Assembly: GCA_037367405.1 (NCBI GenBank)
Contig: JAZKJV010006941.1
Coordinates: 1,054,001-1,118,000, forward strand
Origin: Ottelia alismoides
Taxonomy: Eukaryota > Streptophyta > Magnoliopsida > Alismatales > Hydrocharitaceae
Direction: 5' to 3'
Length of the DNA stretch: 64,000 nt
Of the stretch, positions 23,285 to 34,893 are shown in pieces. The position numbers and the translations under genes were made by a program. The notes beneath the pieces were generated by a model. It was not told the origin of the DNA, made no database searches, and saw only the letters and a list, made by a program, of their open reading frames with translations. The first letter of the stretch is position 1. Each line of letters opens with the position of its first letter.

Positions 23285-25284
23285 GATGTTAGCTATGTGT
23301 GACTGCTAGTTTTAAAAAGGGATCTTTCACGTAAATACCCCATATAAACTTTTGGATTTATAAATGTAAACATGTAAAACTCGCCATCTTTTTATATGTC
23401 GTGTTCGTTTGTGCATTGCTAAGAACAGTTTTATCTTTAACATCTTTTAATTAAAATGATATAGAAGATTGTTTTGATACTATTTTGTTTGTTCTCCTTC
23501 TTCGTGTATACGGCAACCCTTTCACCCATCTCGCCTCTCCGCCAGTTGGGATTAAGATCCGGTGAGGGGATTTAGTTGATATCAAGTTAGGTTTACCCAC
23601 TCGCGCTTTCTATCATTGTCGGTCTTCTTATACTAGCCCTTGTTGGATTTTAAGGTGAGGAGGTCATCTACGATAGTCTTGTCTTCTTCATGGTGAGGTC
23701 GAAGTCCGTGATTTCGAATATGGCGATGTGCTTGAAGGCTGAAGGTGACATGGGTCATTGTGGTCACCCAGGGTATAGGTATGGAGCTTCTTTTTGTTGC
23801 TACTATCATTGATGTCGCGTCATCGCTCATATGGACAACAATGTTCCGAAAATGGTCCTGTGGAAGGTAAGTGTGTAACATCTCTTCTCTCGGCTCTTGT
23901 GGTAGTGGTCTCCCTCGAGGAGACATGCTTGCTCTGCTAGGTCCCTTCAAAAGTGAAGCCACAGAAAGTGTCGATGATGTGTCATCATTGTCCATGGGGA
24001 GAACTATGGGGTTGTAGTCGTTGTGGTTACTATATGTGTTAATGTAGTGATCAAGGATCTAACTTCCTCGTCTTTCATTGGTTCATCTTCTCCTAGACCA
24101 AGGGATCCTTTTAGAGGCCCCCATGAAGTTTGTCCATTTGTTTCCGTAGAAGAACAAACCTATTGGGTTAGAGATCAAACTCATGACAGGATAATGAAGA
24201 AAGATGCATTTATGTTGTTGTATGACCCAAAGGATGCAAGACCTCGCAAGATAAAGAAAGATGATGAATAAGATGCTTATGACATAGAAGTACAAGGACA
24301 TAGGGAGAAGTACAACTCCATAAAAGTAAGGACATGGCCATATTGTTAGATATGTGAGCCCAGGGCAAATCATTTGCGCAATAAAAATTGTTGTAGTTAC
24401 TTAGTATATCTATAAAAGTCAGTGATTTTCACTCCTTATCCGAGATTAATGAATGCATGCACTTATAAGGTCCCTTAGTACAATTTGGGTTATGTACCAT
24501 GGTCATCTTGACAATCATACAGTTGTTGATCCAACTGTCGGATCATAGATGTTAGTGCTGAGATGATATCTAGAAAGTTAGATTGAGGACTCAACTAGCA
24601 CTATCAAATGATTGTCGAATAAGGATCTTCATCCTGATAAGGAGACGGCAATCCTTACCCCCAAGGATGATATCTGATTGACCTCTTGATGCAGGTCCTT
24701 TGCATGGGAACAGAGATTCAGAGGTGTCGGATAAGTTAAGACAAAGAGTTGACTTAACAAGACGGAGATGTCCAGTGGATTGGTCATCTGTATGTTCATT
24801 TACGAAGAAAGGGGGTCGTCAGAGTCACCTACTCTAGGCTCTTCTATGCCTCTCTATCGGCTCGCACGCTCCTCCTCCCCGTAAGCAGGCATACCTACCT
24901 AGCATGATATCTATACAAGACTAGGTTCCGAGAGTCTCCCCCAGCCTACTCGTTTGCGGCATGAAAGTCAAGCTGCTTGTAAAGCATCCTACCCCTTGTA
25001 AGGTGTGAGTTTGATACATCAATTGTCTACTCAATAATATATGTCAACTGAAGACCAAGTCCACAATCACTACACGATATGAACATGGGTTTGGTGCGTT
25101 GAAGTTGGCCTCCAGTGGGAAAGGACTCTCGAAGCTACCAAGCTAACAACGACCGCCCGGAGCTGAAGGCAGTGGTGTGTGGTGGGTCATATAGATATTT
25201 AGCATCCTTTTAGAGGTAATCTTGCTCGTCATTCTATATGTTTTTCTCAGGAAACTCCTATTAATTAGTGAACTGAAGGGTTGA
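23285..25284. other. Intergenic or repeat-derived DNA
   Basis: No gene is supported. The frames at 23633-23995 (minus, 120 codons) and 24023-24271 (plus, 82 codons) show no recognisable domain. The 24400-25140 part has the texture of retrotransposon LTR sequence but no boundary was found. Confidence 0.35.
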
Positions 25285-25485
25285 GCCCAATACAAAAAGG
25301 TGCGATTGGCGAGCACGGTATGGCTTGTACTTGGCGAGCACATGTGCTCGCCAATAACTGGGTGAGCACTTGGGTTAAACATGTGCTCGCATTAGCTGGT
25401 CGCCCATTTGGATTTTGAGGCGCGGCATTTGTTTATATATGGGCAAGCACAGGGATTACACAAGTGCTCGCCTAATTGTGCTCGC

Positions 25486-28400
25486 TGATGAATCCACATT
25501 TTATCATCTTTATTCTATCATTTTGGCCTCAAAAATCCTAGTAAATGCGTGTAAGTTCCCTTAAATGCATCATCTTAGCATTCATGCATGTGCACCCAAA
25601 TAGTGTATAAAATACTGTAATTAAAGCTAAAATTATAGAATAAATAAAAGAAAAGAAAAAGAATAAAATATTGTAAATATTTTATGACCTGAAACCCCGA
25701 GACCTAGGCATCTTGATGAATAGGTCGACCAGGAATAAAGTAGCGGGAGATAAGGGCCAAATACAATACATATTTCATTCATTCTTTATTCATTTTGGGA
25801 CCTATTTTTGGTTCCACTTTTTATACATCAAATAAAGAAACTTTTTACATAAAAGTTGTAGATAATTAAATAAAGACAAATACAAAATTGATTTCACTAA
25901 AAAATAATGTATAGATAAAAAGTTATGGTCTGAATAAAAATCCAGAATCCTAACTTCCCAGACCCGTATCTCACAAATGAAAACTCCAAATGCAGCAAAC
26001 TCACCTTTAATTGTATATAGTTAAAAATAATCTATTTAATGGCGGTGGTTTCGCATTTGGCAGAGCTACGGTTTGAAAGTTGAGTTTTGGACCCTACTTG
26101 TATACTTGTACAGATTAAAATATTAAATTTATTATTTATTCATTATTTTTGTATTTTTATATTTTTATAATTTTGTAAATATTATTTATAATATATATGT
26201 ACATTAAAACTAGAATAAAAACCTAAATAAAACTCAAAATAAAATACTTGTATATATTACACATAGGTACAATACCTATATTTATACCTGTATAAATTGT
26301 ACTTATATTTTACTAAATATACAAAATACATCAGAAAATTAAAATAAAAATATAATTAAGTGTATAAGAGTACTTTATAAATTTAAAATTAATAAATAAA
26401 AATAAATTAATTAAAATCATAAAATAAAAATAAAAGATTAAAATATATAGATATTATACCTATAAAGGGTATAAAAGTAAACTTGTAAAAATATACTTCC
26501 TAAATATAATTAAAAATCATTATAAAATACTTTATAAAATTACAAACATTTTTTATTTTATAACCTAAAAATAATAATACCATTTACTATTTTAAAGTTT
26601 TTTTAATCTTTTTTAGGACCTTTTTCCTGGTTGGTCCACGTGGACAAACCAGGTGGCAGTCACAGTTGACCTCGGTCAAGTGTCTGCCCTAGGTCCTGTA
26701 GCCCTTGTCCGACTGCGTTTTTGACCAATTTCTCCCATTTTTTCGAGGCGCGCTCTTTCACCATTTGATGATCGATCCTTCTTGACTTTTCATCCCCATC
26801 CATCGAGGATACATGCCCAAGGTTTACCTTGGGGCATGGATCATCGACCTGCCTGCCATCGCCGCGTTCTTCTCGTCGTTCCATCACCATTCAAAACACC
26901 CCTCTTCTCTTCCATTCGATTTTCGAACCGCCTTTGGCCAGAGCCAAGACCTCCGAGGGATTGCTGCTGGATCCCCTCTCCTATTTGCGTCGTACGCCAC
27001 CCATTCCACTCGTGCTCGCCCTGGGAACTGTCCAATGTGGTTCGTGTGTTTTTCTTGCAGGTCCCAGGCGCAGAAGAGCCCCCATCTGGGGTCGTTTTTG
27101 ACGATACCAAGCTTCTCGGAGTCCCTCCAGGTCATCCGCGCCGTGGTGGCACTCCGGCTGGTTTCCAGCCATTTTGACTCCACCAATCTCTGGAGGAGCC
27201 CCCCAGCAAGCTTCCAGGCCATTTTGAAGCTTCAAGATCCGCCGGAAAAGCTCGATCTGGCTGGGAGAACTTTGCTGTGGCGTAGTTCTTCTTGGTTCTT
27301 CCTCGCGTCTTCTCCTCCGTCAGATTCGGTCTGTTCTTGGAGGGCAGCAGTGACCGTTGGATCGCATCGCGCTTCAGCCGTCTGATCAGCAAGGCACCGT
27401 CTGATCTCGCCCGTCCAGCCGAAGGGGCATCGCGCTACCACCGCGCGCCACGGGTCAAGTGGACAGCTCACAACCGTCCGATCCGCCCAGCGAGGGTATT
27501 TTGCGTTCAAACCCTCGTGCATTTTTGTATTTAATATCTAGGCTATAAACATTCATCTGCAGTTGAAATATTTATGTAAGTTTTGCATTAAGACCCCTGT
27601 GCTTTCCATTATTACGCTTAGGTCCTTCGCCACGTCACCTCACGTGCCTGTGCGCGTGAGGGGACGAGGCATTTTGCAGACGGACCCTCGAGGGTCTTGT
27701 TATTTCCATTCAGGACTCAAACTTTCATTTGTAGGCTTTTATATTTTGTAATAATTTTAAGTAGGTCCCCAGACTTTCTGTTAATTGCAAAACCATCCTT
27801 CCCAAGCGCACGTGCCTCTTGGGAATTTTGCGGACAAGGCCCTGGCGGCTTTTGCTATTGGTGCTTGGTCCAGAAGTTGTGTATATCAGTTATTAGTTTT
27901 GTAGACATTTTGCATTCTAACCCCTGGATGTTTCGCATATTACGTAAATACCCCTGCTAGTGTGGTTTTTCTCTTTGCTTCTAGCAATTATTGCATGCAT
28001 TTCTAAAACCCCAAAAATCCCACAAAAATCATTTTAAACTCCTGGTGACTTGCTGATCCACGCCATCTTTTTGCATTACATTTTTGTTGCATTTTAATAT
28101 TTATTAAAAATCAAAAACATGTATTTCAGTTACTGTCTACCTTAGAAAATCCATAAAAAGTAGCAAAACACCTTGAAAAATTCCAAAAAAAAATCACTTA
28201 TTATGTATTTTGTTGTATTCTAGAGTCAATCCAAAAATCACTAAAAATCTCAAAACAAAAACCTTAAAAATTAGAAAATATTGAAAACTTCAAAAAATCT
28301 AAAAAATCATAGAAAACTCCAAAAAATGAAAACTCAGGATCTGTAGGTTCCCCATTTTATTCTCCAAAAAATCTAAAAAATCCTGTATTTTTCATTCCTA

Positions 28401-28875
28401 TTTTACTTTCAGCCAGTAGCTAAGTCATTGTTTTCCTTTATTTCAGCTTTTAAAAATACCAAAAATATTTTAAAAAATACCTAAAAATCACAAAAATAGT
28501 AAAAAAATTATAAAAAGGCCAAAAAGACTTTATTTCCTAATATTTGAGCATTTTCACTATTTTTATAAATCTTCTATCCCCTCTTTTATTATATTGTTTA
28601 TATATTCCAATATTGAAAAAGAAAATAAAAAATATAAAATATAAAAAGAAAATTAAAAATCAGAAAATTAAAAATCAAAATACAAAATTAAAAATTAAAT
28701 TAAAATATAAAAATTAAAAACCCACAAAAATAAATTTGACTCCGCATTGTTTGTCATTGTTTGATATTTGATTGTGGGTTCATTGTTGATTAATTAGGGA
28801 TTTTTTAGCGGTCAAGACTTCGACTGCGGTTTCGCCTTGTGAAACCGTACGACCCCCGGATTTCCCTGATTATCA
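25486..28875 (+). repeat. Element 1 5' LTR
   Basis: It is 3390 bp, from TGATGAATCCACATT to ...CTGATTATCA, 2 bp before the PBS. It is AT-rich at both ends with a GC-rich centre (26640-27520), where long frames (for example 190 codons at 26813-27385) reflect base composition. Compared with the 3' LTR it lacks about 250 bp at position 26982. Confidence 0.85.
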
Positions 28876-28877
28876 AA

Positions 28878-28895
28878 TGGCACCATTGCCGGGGA
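28878..28895 (+). other. Primer binding site, tRNA-Asp type
   Basis: TGGCACCATTGCCGGGGA differs at two positions from TGGCGCCGTTGCCGGGGA, the tRNA-Asp-complementary site usual in Athila/Tat elements. It lies 2 bp after the LTR end. Confidence 0.85.
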
Positions 28896-29488
28896 GCAAC
28901 ATCGTGTAGATCATTTTGTTTGTGATTGATTGTCTATCTTTGTGGCTTTTATTTCTGCTTGTTTTATTTTTGCTCATTTTTGATATATCCTTTGAATTGT
29001 ATAACCACTCTCCTTGTTTGGATTTCGTGCGAGGTACGCGGATCGAGGGAGGAGCCCTCTTGGAGCACCTTCGCACCCACGTGAAGCGGCTTTAGCCTAG
29101 CACAAAGAAGGACTTGGAGGATTTTGCAGACAACTCCTTAGCATTTTTTTTCTTGTATTTATTTTGTAATTTAAGTAAGAGAGAGACTATTTATTTGTAA
29201 TAATACAGGTACCCCCGGACATTTAGACTCTCGAGCCTAATTTCCAGGTGTTTGTACACCTGGGGGCTCACAGCGGTTTTTACGGCTTTTCATCGCATTT
29301 TTTCTATTTTGTTTTCTTGGTTTTGATTTTATTTCCTTTGTGTGATTGAGCCCCTAGTTTTAGGAGTTGTTTGCGATAGATTAAGGCCAAACACATAATA
29401 TATCTACATGCTCCTATAGCCGCGTTTGGACTTAGTCAAAATTTTAAACAGTTGATTCACTATCTTCGAGCCGTCACGCCGCGAGCTC

Positions 29489-29565
29489 ACCCTGCCAAGC
29501 GCTTCTCCTGAACTCGATTTGTCGAGAGGAGGAGGGGTGAGCCTAGACCGGACTCTAGGATTGAG
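29489..29565 (+). promoter_or_regulatory. Conserved leader motif of element 1
   Basis: The segment (ccctgccaagcgcttctcc ... gaggaggaggggtgagcctagaccggact) is closely matched at 51377-51445 in element 2, although the surrounding leaders have diverged. It may act in packaging or translation. The function is inferred from conservation alone. Confidence 0.5.
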
Positions 29566-30236
29566 GATTTGTGGTCAACTTGTGGTTCTTCACGATAATA
29601 GCAATTTCTGAAAGTTAGGGCGATTTCATCGGCTTTGCATTTGTATATAGATAGGTTTCAATTCTGCTGAGCATCTTTGCATGTAAAGTGTTGGAGGCAA
29701 GGTGAGCATTTCTCTTTAGCATACATCATTGATTTGCCGCTTGCATTGCTCTTCCGACTTTCCCTATGATTTTGCCAACCTAGGTGCTAAGTAAAATCGA
29801 TTCCTCGTTAGGCGCGTGCATTTCTCACTAAAAATCCAAAAAAAGTGATAATCAATAAAATTGGGACGGCTAATATTACTCAACCCTAAAATCAACCAAA
29901 AAGAAAATATTCTCTTGGGGCGAGTAATCCCCTCATTGTCTTCGTTTTACATTACTAGCGCATACACTAAGGTTAGAGCCCAAATCCTATTTTCAGCCCC
30001 CTAAGTGTTTGTGCAAATCTTTGACTTCTCACCTAACTCTAAAACAAACAAGATAAAAAGACCGAAGTATTGGTCTCTACCGAGTTGAGTAGGTGAATTG
30101 AGGGTTTGTATTCTTTTCATTATTGTTTGTGATTGTTTTGTGTGTTTCCTAGATCACATCTGCGCATTTGCGCCTTCTTCTCCATTCTCTTGACTTGACT
30201 GTCGTGCTCTCCTGATCATTTCCTTTTGTTTTCGAG

Positions 30237-30680
30237 ATGGACCCCTGGAGCGCATTTTATTCGGACTTTGTGGATCCTTCGTTCACTCCAGCCGGTCCAC
30301 CTCCCTTTTATCAGGAGGACCCTCCTCCTACTTTTTCTGTTTTTTGTACATACCTGCCTCAGCCACAGCATCAGTCCTCGGACTTCTTCCCACCTCCACC
30401 TCCACCTGTATATTATCCACCTCCACTTTCACATTCACCTAAGTCTGACCTGTTGGAGTCACCTCCCTCGATCTCTATAAGTGATATCTTGAACCGAATG
30501 ACAAAGCGCATTGATTTGATGAATGATAATCTTGCTATTTTGAGGAAAAACCAGATTAATGCTCCTTTCGTCGAGGTTACAGGTTACTTGTGGGTGATCA
30601 TGGGAGCTTGCAATCACCCAAAATACAAAAAATGGGAAAAATTTAAAAATCCAAAAAGAGTTCGGGAGACCTTTGGTTGA
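30237..30680 (+). CDS. Pro-rich ORF of element 1 (unknown function)
   Basis: This is a 147-codon frame starting at a true ATG in the context gagATGG. The N-terminal half is rich in Pro, Tyr and Ser (PPPPPPVYYPPP), followed by a short amphipathic, coiled-coil-like stretch (about residues 88-105, LNRMTKRIDLMNDNLAILRK), then basic residues. It lies where gag lies in element 2 and may be a severely shortened gag. It has no retrotransposon-gag core or zinc knuckle. It ends 8 bp inside the next open frame, which is in a different reading frame. Confidence 0.45.
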   Translation: MDPWSAFYSDFVDPSFTPAGPPPFYQEDPPPTFSVFCTYLPQPQHQSSDFFPPPPPPVYYPPPLSHSPKSDLLESPPSISISDILNRMTKRIDLMNDNLAILRKNQINAPFVEVTGYLWVIMGACNHPKYKKWEKFKNPKRVRETFG

Positions 30681-32082
30681 TTCACATCGTGAGGAGAGGG
30701 TCCATCTGCCAGATCCTTTGACCACACAACCTTTCACACACTGTCCCACCTTTGACCCCGAGGATGCCACTGTACAGACTGCTCTTGGCATGCCTCGTAT
30801 ATATGCTGATTCCGACTTCCTCCCTTGTATGGAGGAAGTCCAAAAATTCAAAAAAATATTATCTGAACCCGAAGTGGTGGCTACTATTCATGAGATTATC
30901 CGTGCCCCACTTCAGCAGGCCATGACCCAATTATCTGCTCCTCTTCCCAAGAAGAGAAAGCGGAGGAGTAGATCTGAGCGTCACATTCTGACCATGGCCA
31001 CTTCCCACGCCATCACTCATCGTCCCATTCCCAGAAAGAAGAGCACAGCTACCCCTTTCATCACTTGCACCATCTCTGAATATACTTGTGATCGCACTCT
31101 CCTGGACGGTGGTGCATCTATTAGTATATTACCCTTCTCGTTGGTACAGTCTCTTCACTTAGGGCCTCTAAAGAAAACCAGGATGATCGTTCAGTTTGCT
31201 GATGGATCTATTAAGAGGCCGAAGGGTATCCTTGAAAACGCCGTCATTTCTATTCAGGGCACGAGCCATCATGTTGACTTTGTCGTGTTGCCCATGGAGA
31301 CCTCCACAGGGGAGCCCTCTCCAATCATCCTGGGACGACCATTCCTCGCCTCTGCGAGGGTCGTTATTGATTACGGATCGGGAGAGGTTCGCTTCCGTCC
31401 TGTTGACGAGAGCGAAGTGTTGATTACTACACCGATAGTAGACCAAAGACCTGCACTTGATGCTCCTTCACCGAATATAGCTGACTCCGAGGCATGTGAC
31501 CGATCTGATGCTACTAGAGATGTTTGCTTAGCGACCACTGATGAGACCCGACGAATCCCCCGAAAGGGGAGGAAATCAGAAAGCATAGACCTCGCAGCTC
31601 CTCCTCCTGGTGTGTGGCGATGTGTTTATGAAATCCAAAGTATTTATGTGATTGATCCAATTAAGCGGAGGGCAGATACCAAGACTAGACAGGATGGACC
31701 TCGTTTGACTACTTCCACTGATAAGTCCGTTCCTGGTCACTCACAAGTAAAGATGATTGAGGTCGGTTATGATGCTGCCATTTATTTTGATAGATTCAGG
31801 CCTCTTGTTGAAGACAATGATTCAGGTGAGACTCTTGAGGACGATCTGAGTTCGTATTCTTCCATTGATGATTTCGTTCCTTTTGATTTTGACCTGGACA
31901 AGACCTCGCAGGATGACTCTGATTACACTTCTTCCGAGGATGATGAGTTTGTCCCATTCCACTTCGATATCTGCGAGACTTCCAAGGCCAGACCTGAACA
32001 CACTTCTTCCACTCACACGTCTGCGCCTTCACACCATAGGACCACCAAGGGCGAACCTAGCCATACTACTTCCATTGACTAG
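30673..32082 (+). CDS. Retropepsin-like ORF of element 1
   Basis: This is an uninterrupted frame of 469 codons. It opens at TTG, the open frame extends back to about 30598 without an ATG, and it is offset from the upstream ORF, so its expression mode is unclear (frameshift, reinitiation or decayed start). Residues 93-104 are basic (KKRKRRSRSERH). Residues 130-241 form a retropepsin-like fold: TLLDGGAS at 142-149 replaces the usual D-T/S/L-G catalytic motif, flap-like QFADGS follows at 174-179, and ILGRPFL is at 219-225. The C-terminal quarter is acidic and carries DDFVPFDFDLDKT-type repeats. A third degenerate repeat continues in frame past the stop. The homologous stretch in element 2 is broken. 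No RT or integrase follows. Confidence 0.7.
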   Translation: MVDSHREERVHLPDPLTTQPFTHCPTFDPEDATVQTALGMPRIYADSDFLPCMEEVQKFKKILSEPEVVATIHEIIRAPLQQAMTQLSAPLPKKRKRRSRSERHILTMATSHAITHRPIPRKKSTATPFITCTISEYTCDRTLLDGGASISILPFSLVQSLHLGPLKKTRMIVQFADGSIKRPKGILENAVISIQGTSHHVDFVVLPMETSTGEPSPIILGRPFLASARVVIDYGSGEVRFRPVDESEVLITTPIVDQRPALDAPSPNIADSEACDRSDATRDVCLATTDETRRIPRKGRKSESIDLAAPPPGVWRCVYEIQSIYVIDPIKRRADTKTRQDGPRLTTSTDKSVPGHSQVKMIEVGYDAAIYFDRFRPLVEDNDSGETLEDDLSSYSSIDDFVPFDFDLDKTSQDDSDYTSSEDDEFVPFHFDICETSKARPEHTSSTHTSAPSHHRTTKGEPSHTTSID

Positions 32083-32325
32083 TTCATCCCTTTTCGATTT
32101 GACTCCACTGAGGGCTTTTACTCTGTCGACCCTGATCGGCTTTCGTCCACTGTCGACCCGATGTCGACTTGCACCACACTAGATCTATCCCTCAGCAGTC
32201 TCGCAAGAAGGTCTGCTTTCTACCTTCTTGACCATATGTACATCCACCTCTGTTGTATATCCTCTTTTGTTCATCTCTGTCTATATTCCGTATTGCTCGT
32301 CCACCCACTCCTCGTGTTTGCCTTG

Positions 32326-32936
32326 CTTAGGACGTACCTTGTCCTAAGTATAGGGGGGTGGATGAGATGAGTGTTCTTTCTTCGTTCTGTGTCATCACTC
32401 CTGTCGTTGCCTATACTTAGGGCTTCTTTTACCCTAAGTATAGGGGGAGTGGTGTGTACATCCTCCGATCTCTTCTCTCATCTTCTGATCTCTTTTCTTC
32501 TTTTCTTCTTTTCCTCTTCTATTTTCTTTATCTACCGAATAAGGTGCCGCCCTTGTTGTCAATCTTCTATACTTAGGACGCGCTTTGTCCTAAGTATAAG
32601 GGGGTGTGCACCCCGAGTTGTTCTATTCTTTTCGATCCTCTCCATTGTCTCCTCTTCTTGTCTATACTTAGGGATATCTTACCCTAAGTATAAGGGGAGA
32701 CAATCCGAGTATGATCTGTTCATTCCCACCCTTAACCCTCCCTGTGTTGTGTACAGTCTGCTATACTTAGGATTATTTGATATCCTAAGTTTAGGGGGGA
32801 CGGTCAACTTCTCATTCGTTTATTCATTTATCCATTCATTTATTTATTTATTCTTTAGACTTGCCTATACTTAGTACGAGTTATGTCTTCTCTTTTCTCT
32901 CCGATCTATGAGGACATAGCTCAAGCTAAGTATAGG
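32326..32936 (+). repeat. Array of six PPT-like hairpins (element 1)
   Basis: Six inverted repeats have stems such as cctatacttaggg / ccctaagtatagg. The pairs are 32326-32333/32341-32348, 32410-32422/32432-32444, 32567-32579/32587-32598, 32662-32673/32682-32692, 32761-32773/32782-32794 and 32864-32890/32910-32936. Each 3' arm is followed by a run of four to six G. The loops differ and the stems are kept with compensating changes (gtcc/ggac, atcc/ggat). The PPT at 34880-34893 has the same aagtataggggg core. Confidence 0.9.
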
Positions 32937-32939
32937 GGG

Positions 32940-34170
32940 TCGTATATACTACATATATACTTTAGCCATAACTCGTACTTTCATATTTTCCTAATAATAT
33001 GGCTAACAATTCTTTAAAATTCATTAAAAACCTTAATAAAAAGATGCTATTATTCCTCAAATTCTTTTATATGTACTGATTAATAAATCAGGTGAAATGT
33101 TTTTTTGCAAAATGTTTGAAAAATAGTTTGAAAATCTTTGTGAAAATCTATTGAAAACTATTTTGAAAATATTTTGTTACATGTTTTCAACCTGTGTAAA
33201 AATGTGTTGTTTGTAAAATCTTGTTTCCTTGTGTGAAATAAAATGTTTGAAAAATGATTTGCAAATGGTTTGAAAAATGGTTGCAAAAATATTTTGAAAA
33301 ATCTATCTATATTGTTTGAAAACCTTTGCAAAATGATTTTCAAATGTGTGTACATGTTTGTAAAAATGTTTGTAAAAATTATTTTGGACTATAGTTTTCA
33401 AAAGTGTTTGAAAGCTTGTGTCAAATAAGTTTGAGGAATAACATCCACCTAAAATTCTTTATATATATATGTATAAAATTGACCACTTACCCTGTAAATT
33501 CTTAAAATCCACCTCTTGTATATATAAAGAAGCACTCCCATGTACATATTTTTCACCTAGTTCTCAGCCAAAATCTTTTTGTTTTCAAAAATCCCAAAAA
33601 CATTTGCAAAATTAAAATCCAAAAAAATTTGAAAAATCTTTTTGAAAAATAAAAAAATGCATATGCATCATCATCCTTTCAAAAATCCATAAAAAGTTCA
33701 AAATCTTTGAAAATTGCATCACAAAAAGATTTTATGCATCGCATTGCATAGCATTCACATTTTTCGGATTGAGTTTGATGGTTGAACAAGTCTAAGTAAA
33801 ATCCGGAGATTGGAGCTTGATTGGACCTTAAAACCTACCTAATAACAGGAACCTTATAGGAACTGGGTTTGAGGTACTTCAGGTCTAGTTGATTTAATTC
33901 TTTGAGGATCACGGGACTTGGTTCAATGGATTCTTGATTGCCTAAGTAGAGTATTTCGGAGCACACACACGACTCTTGTTGATAATGACCTAACTTGGAC
34001 ACCTGCACCTTTTACATGGCTCAACTCAGTTGGGGTGGTGAGGGGATTGGATTTGCCGGTATGAGACACACACAAGTGGAAACACTTGTCCTCCTCTAGG
34101 GAGGGAAGTGCACCCCAACCTGTCCAGTGATGAGGAAGTCTAAAGACAGGAGAGTGTGGGATGGAATAAG
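32940..34170 (+). other. Element 1 3' non-coding region
   Basis: AT-rich, with many tttgaaaat / tgtaaaaatg units. The segment around 33840-33905 (aggaaccttatagg ... ttaattctttgagga) has a counterpart in element 2 at about 59948-60010. No coding sequence. Confidence 0.5.
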
Positions 34171-34218
34171 GCTTCAAAAGAGGGATAGTCTACTGGCTCA
34201 AGAGGGAAAAAACTCCTT
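34171..34218 (+). promoter_or_regulatory. Conserved 3' block of element 1
   Basis: gcttcaaaagagggatagtc and the following tactggctcaagag are identical to 60294 onward in element 2, with small indels only in the A run that follows. It is much better kept than its surroundings. Role unknown. Confidence 0.55.
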
Positions 34219-34879
34219 ATGTAAATATTGCTGTGAATAGTATTAAAAAAATGGCCAGGCCTGTACAAAAATAAAATGCCTGCAAAGTATGTACATCTGT
34301 TGTAAAGTCAATAAGCAAGCTTGAGTTCCAAAGTCAAATATGTGAGCATGCAGCTGGATGACTTGACTACACTGGTCTTGCATCCCAGGATAGGTAGCTA
34401 CACTGGCTACTGTCCATTCTTCTCTTCACCCCCTCCTCTTGAGCTGGTTGCCACTTGAACTTAGAAGGGAATACCCTGCTCCTCGAGGATGGAGTTATTG
34501 GATTGGGGAATCATTGGTTTGTCATGCTGGAGAAGTCAATCTCTTTTGTCATTCTAGTTGGGGAGAGCCACTATCACTTACACTGTATGAGTCAGATTCA
34601 AAGTCGTAAGGGTTTGCGTATGAATTGAAATATTTCGGACCTGGCTATTGAGGAGACTTGGACAGAGTTTTGGGATTCTCAGGGACTGTTGGATTTCAAA
34701 TTCGGTTCTCAATAAGGTTCCGCCCGCACTAAAATTCCAAAGGTCTGACTTAAGCTCCAAACTTTGATTTTGTGAAGACTAGTTTGATAATCAAGATTAA
34801 TCCAACTTCTTCTTTTTCTTTTCTTTGTTTTTCTTTTCTGCACTTATTGCATAAGTGTTTGCTAGGGACTAGCAAAGGT

Positions 34880-34893
34880 AAAGTATAGGGGGA
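34880..34893 (+). other. Polypurine tract of element 1
   Basis: aaagtataggggga ends exactly at the TGATGAATCC start of the 3' LTR, which is the expected plus-strand primer position. Its core repeats the 3' arms of the hairpin array. A short palindrome (ttgctagggactagcaa) precedes it. Confidence 0.8.

Noticed and set aside
24023..24271. 82-codon frame with a charged C terminus
   Set aside because: No recognisable domain, context or codon evidence, and no neighbouring exons.
26813..27385. 190-codon frame and several antisense frames in the LTR
   Set aside because: GC-rich centre of an LTR. The copy in the 3' LTR (39767 onward) does not preserve the frame, and no domain is seen.
28878..28895. 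tRNA-Asp-like sequence
   Set aside because: Only 18 bp complementary to a tRNA 3' end, so a retroelement primer site and not a tRNA gene. No tRNA, rRNA or CRISPR array was found in the window.
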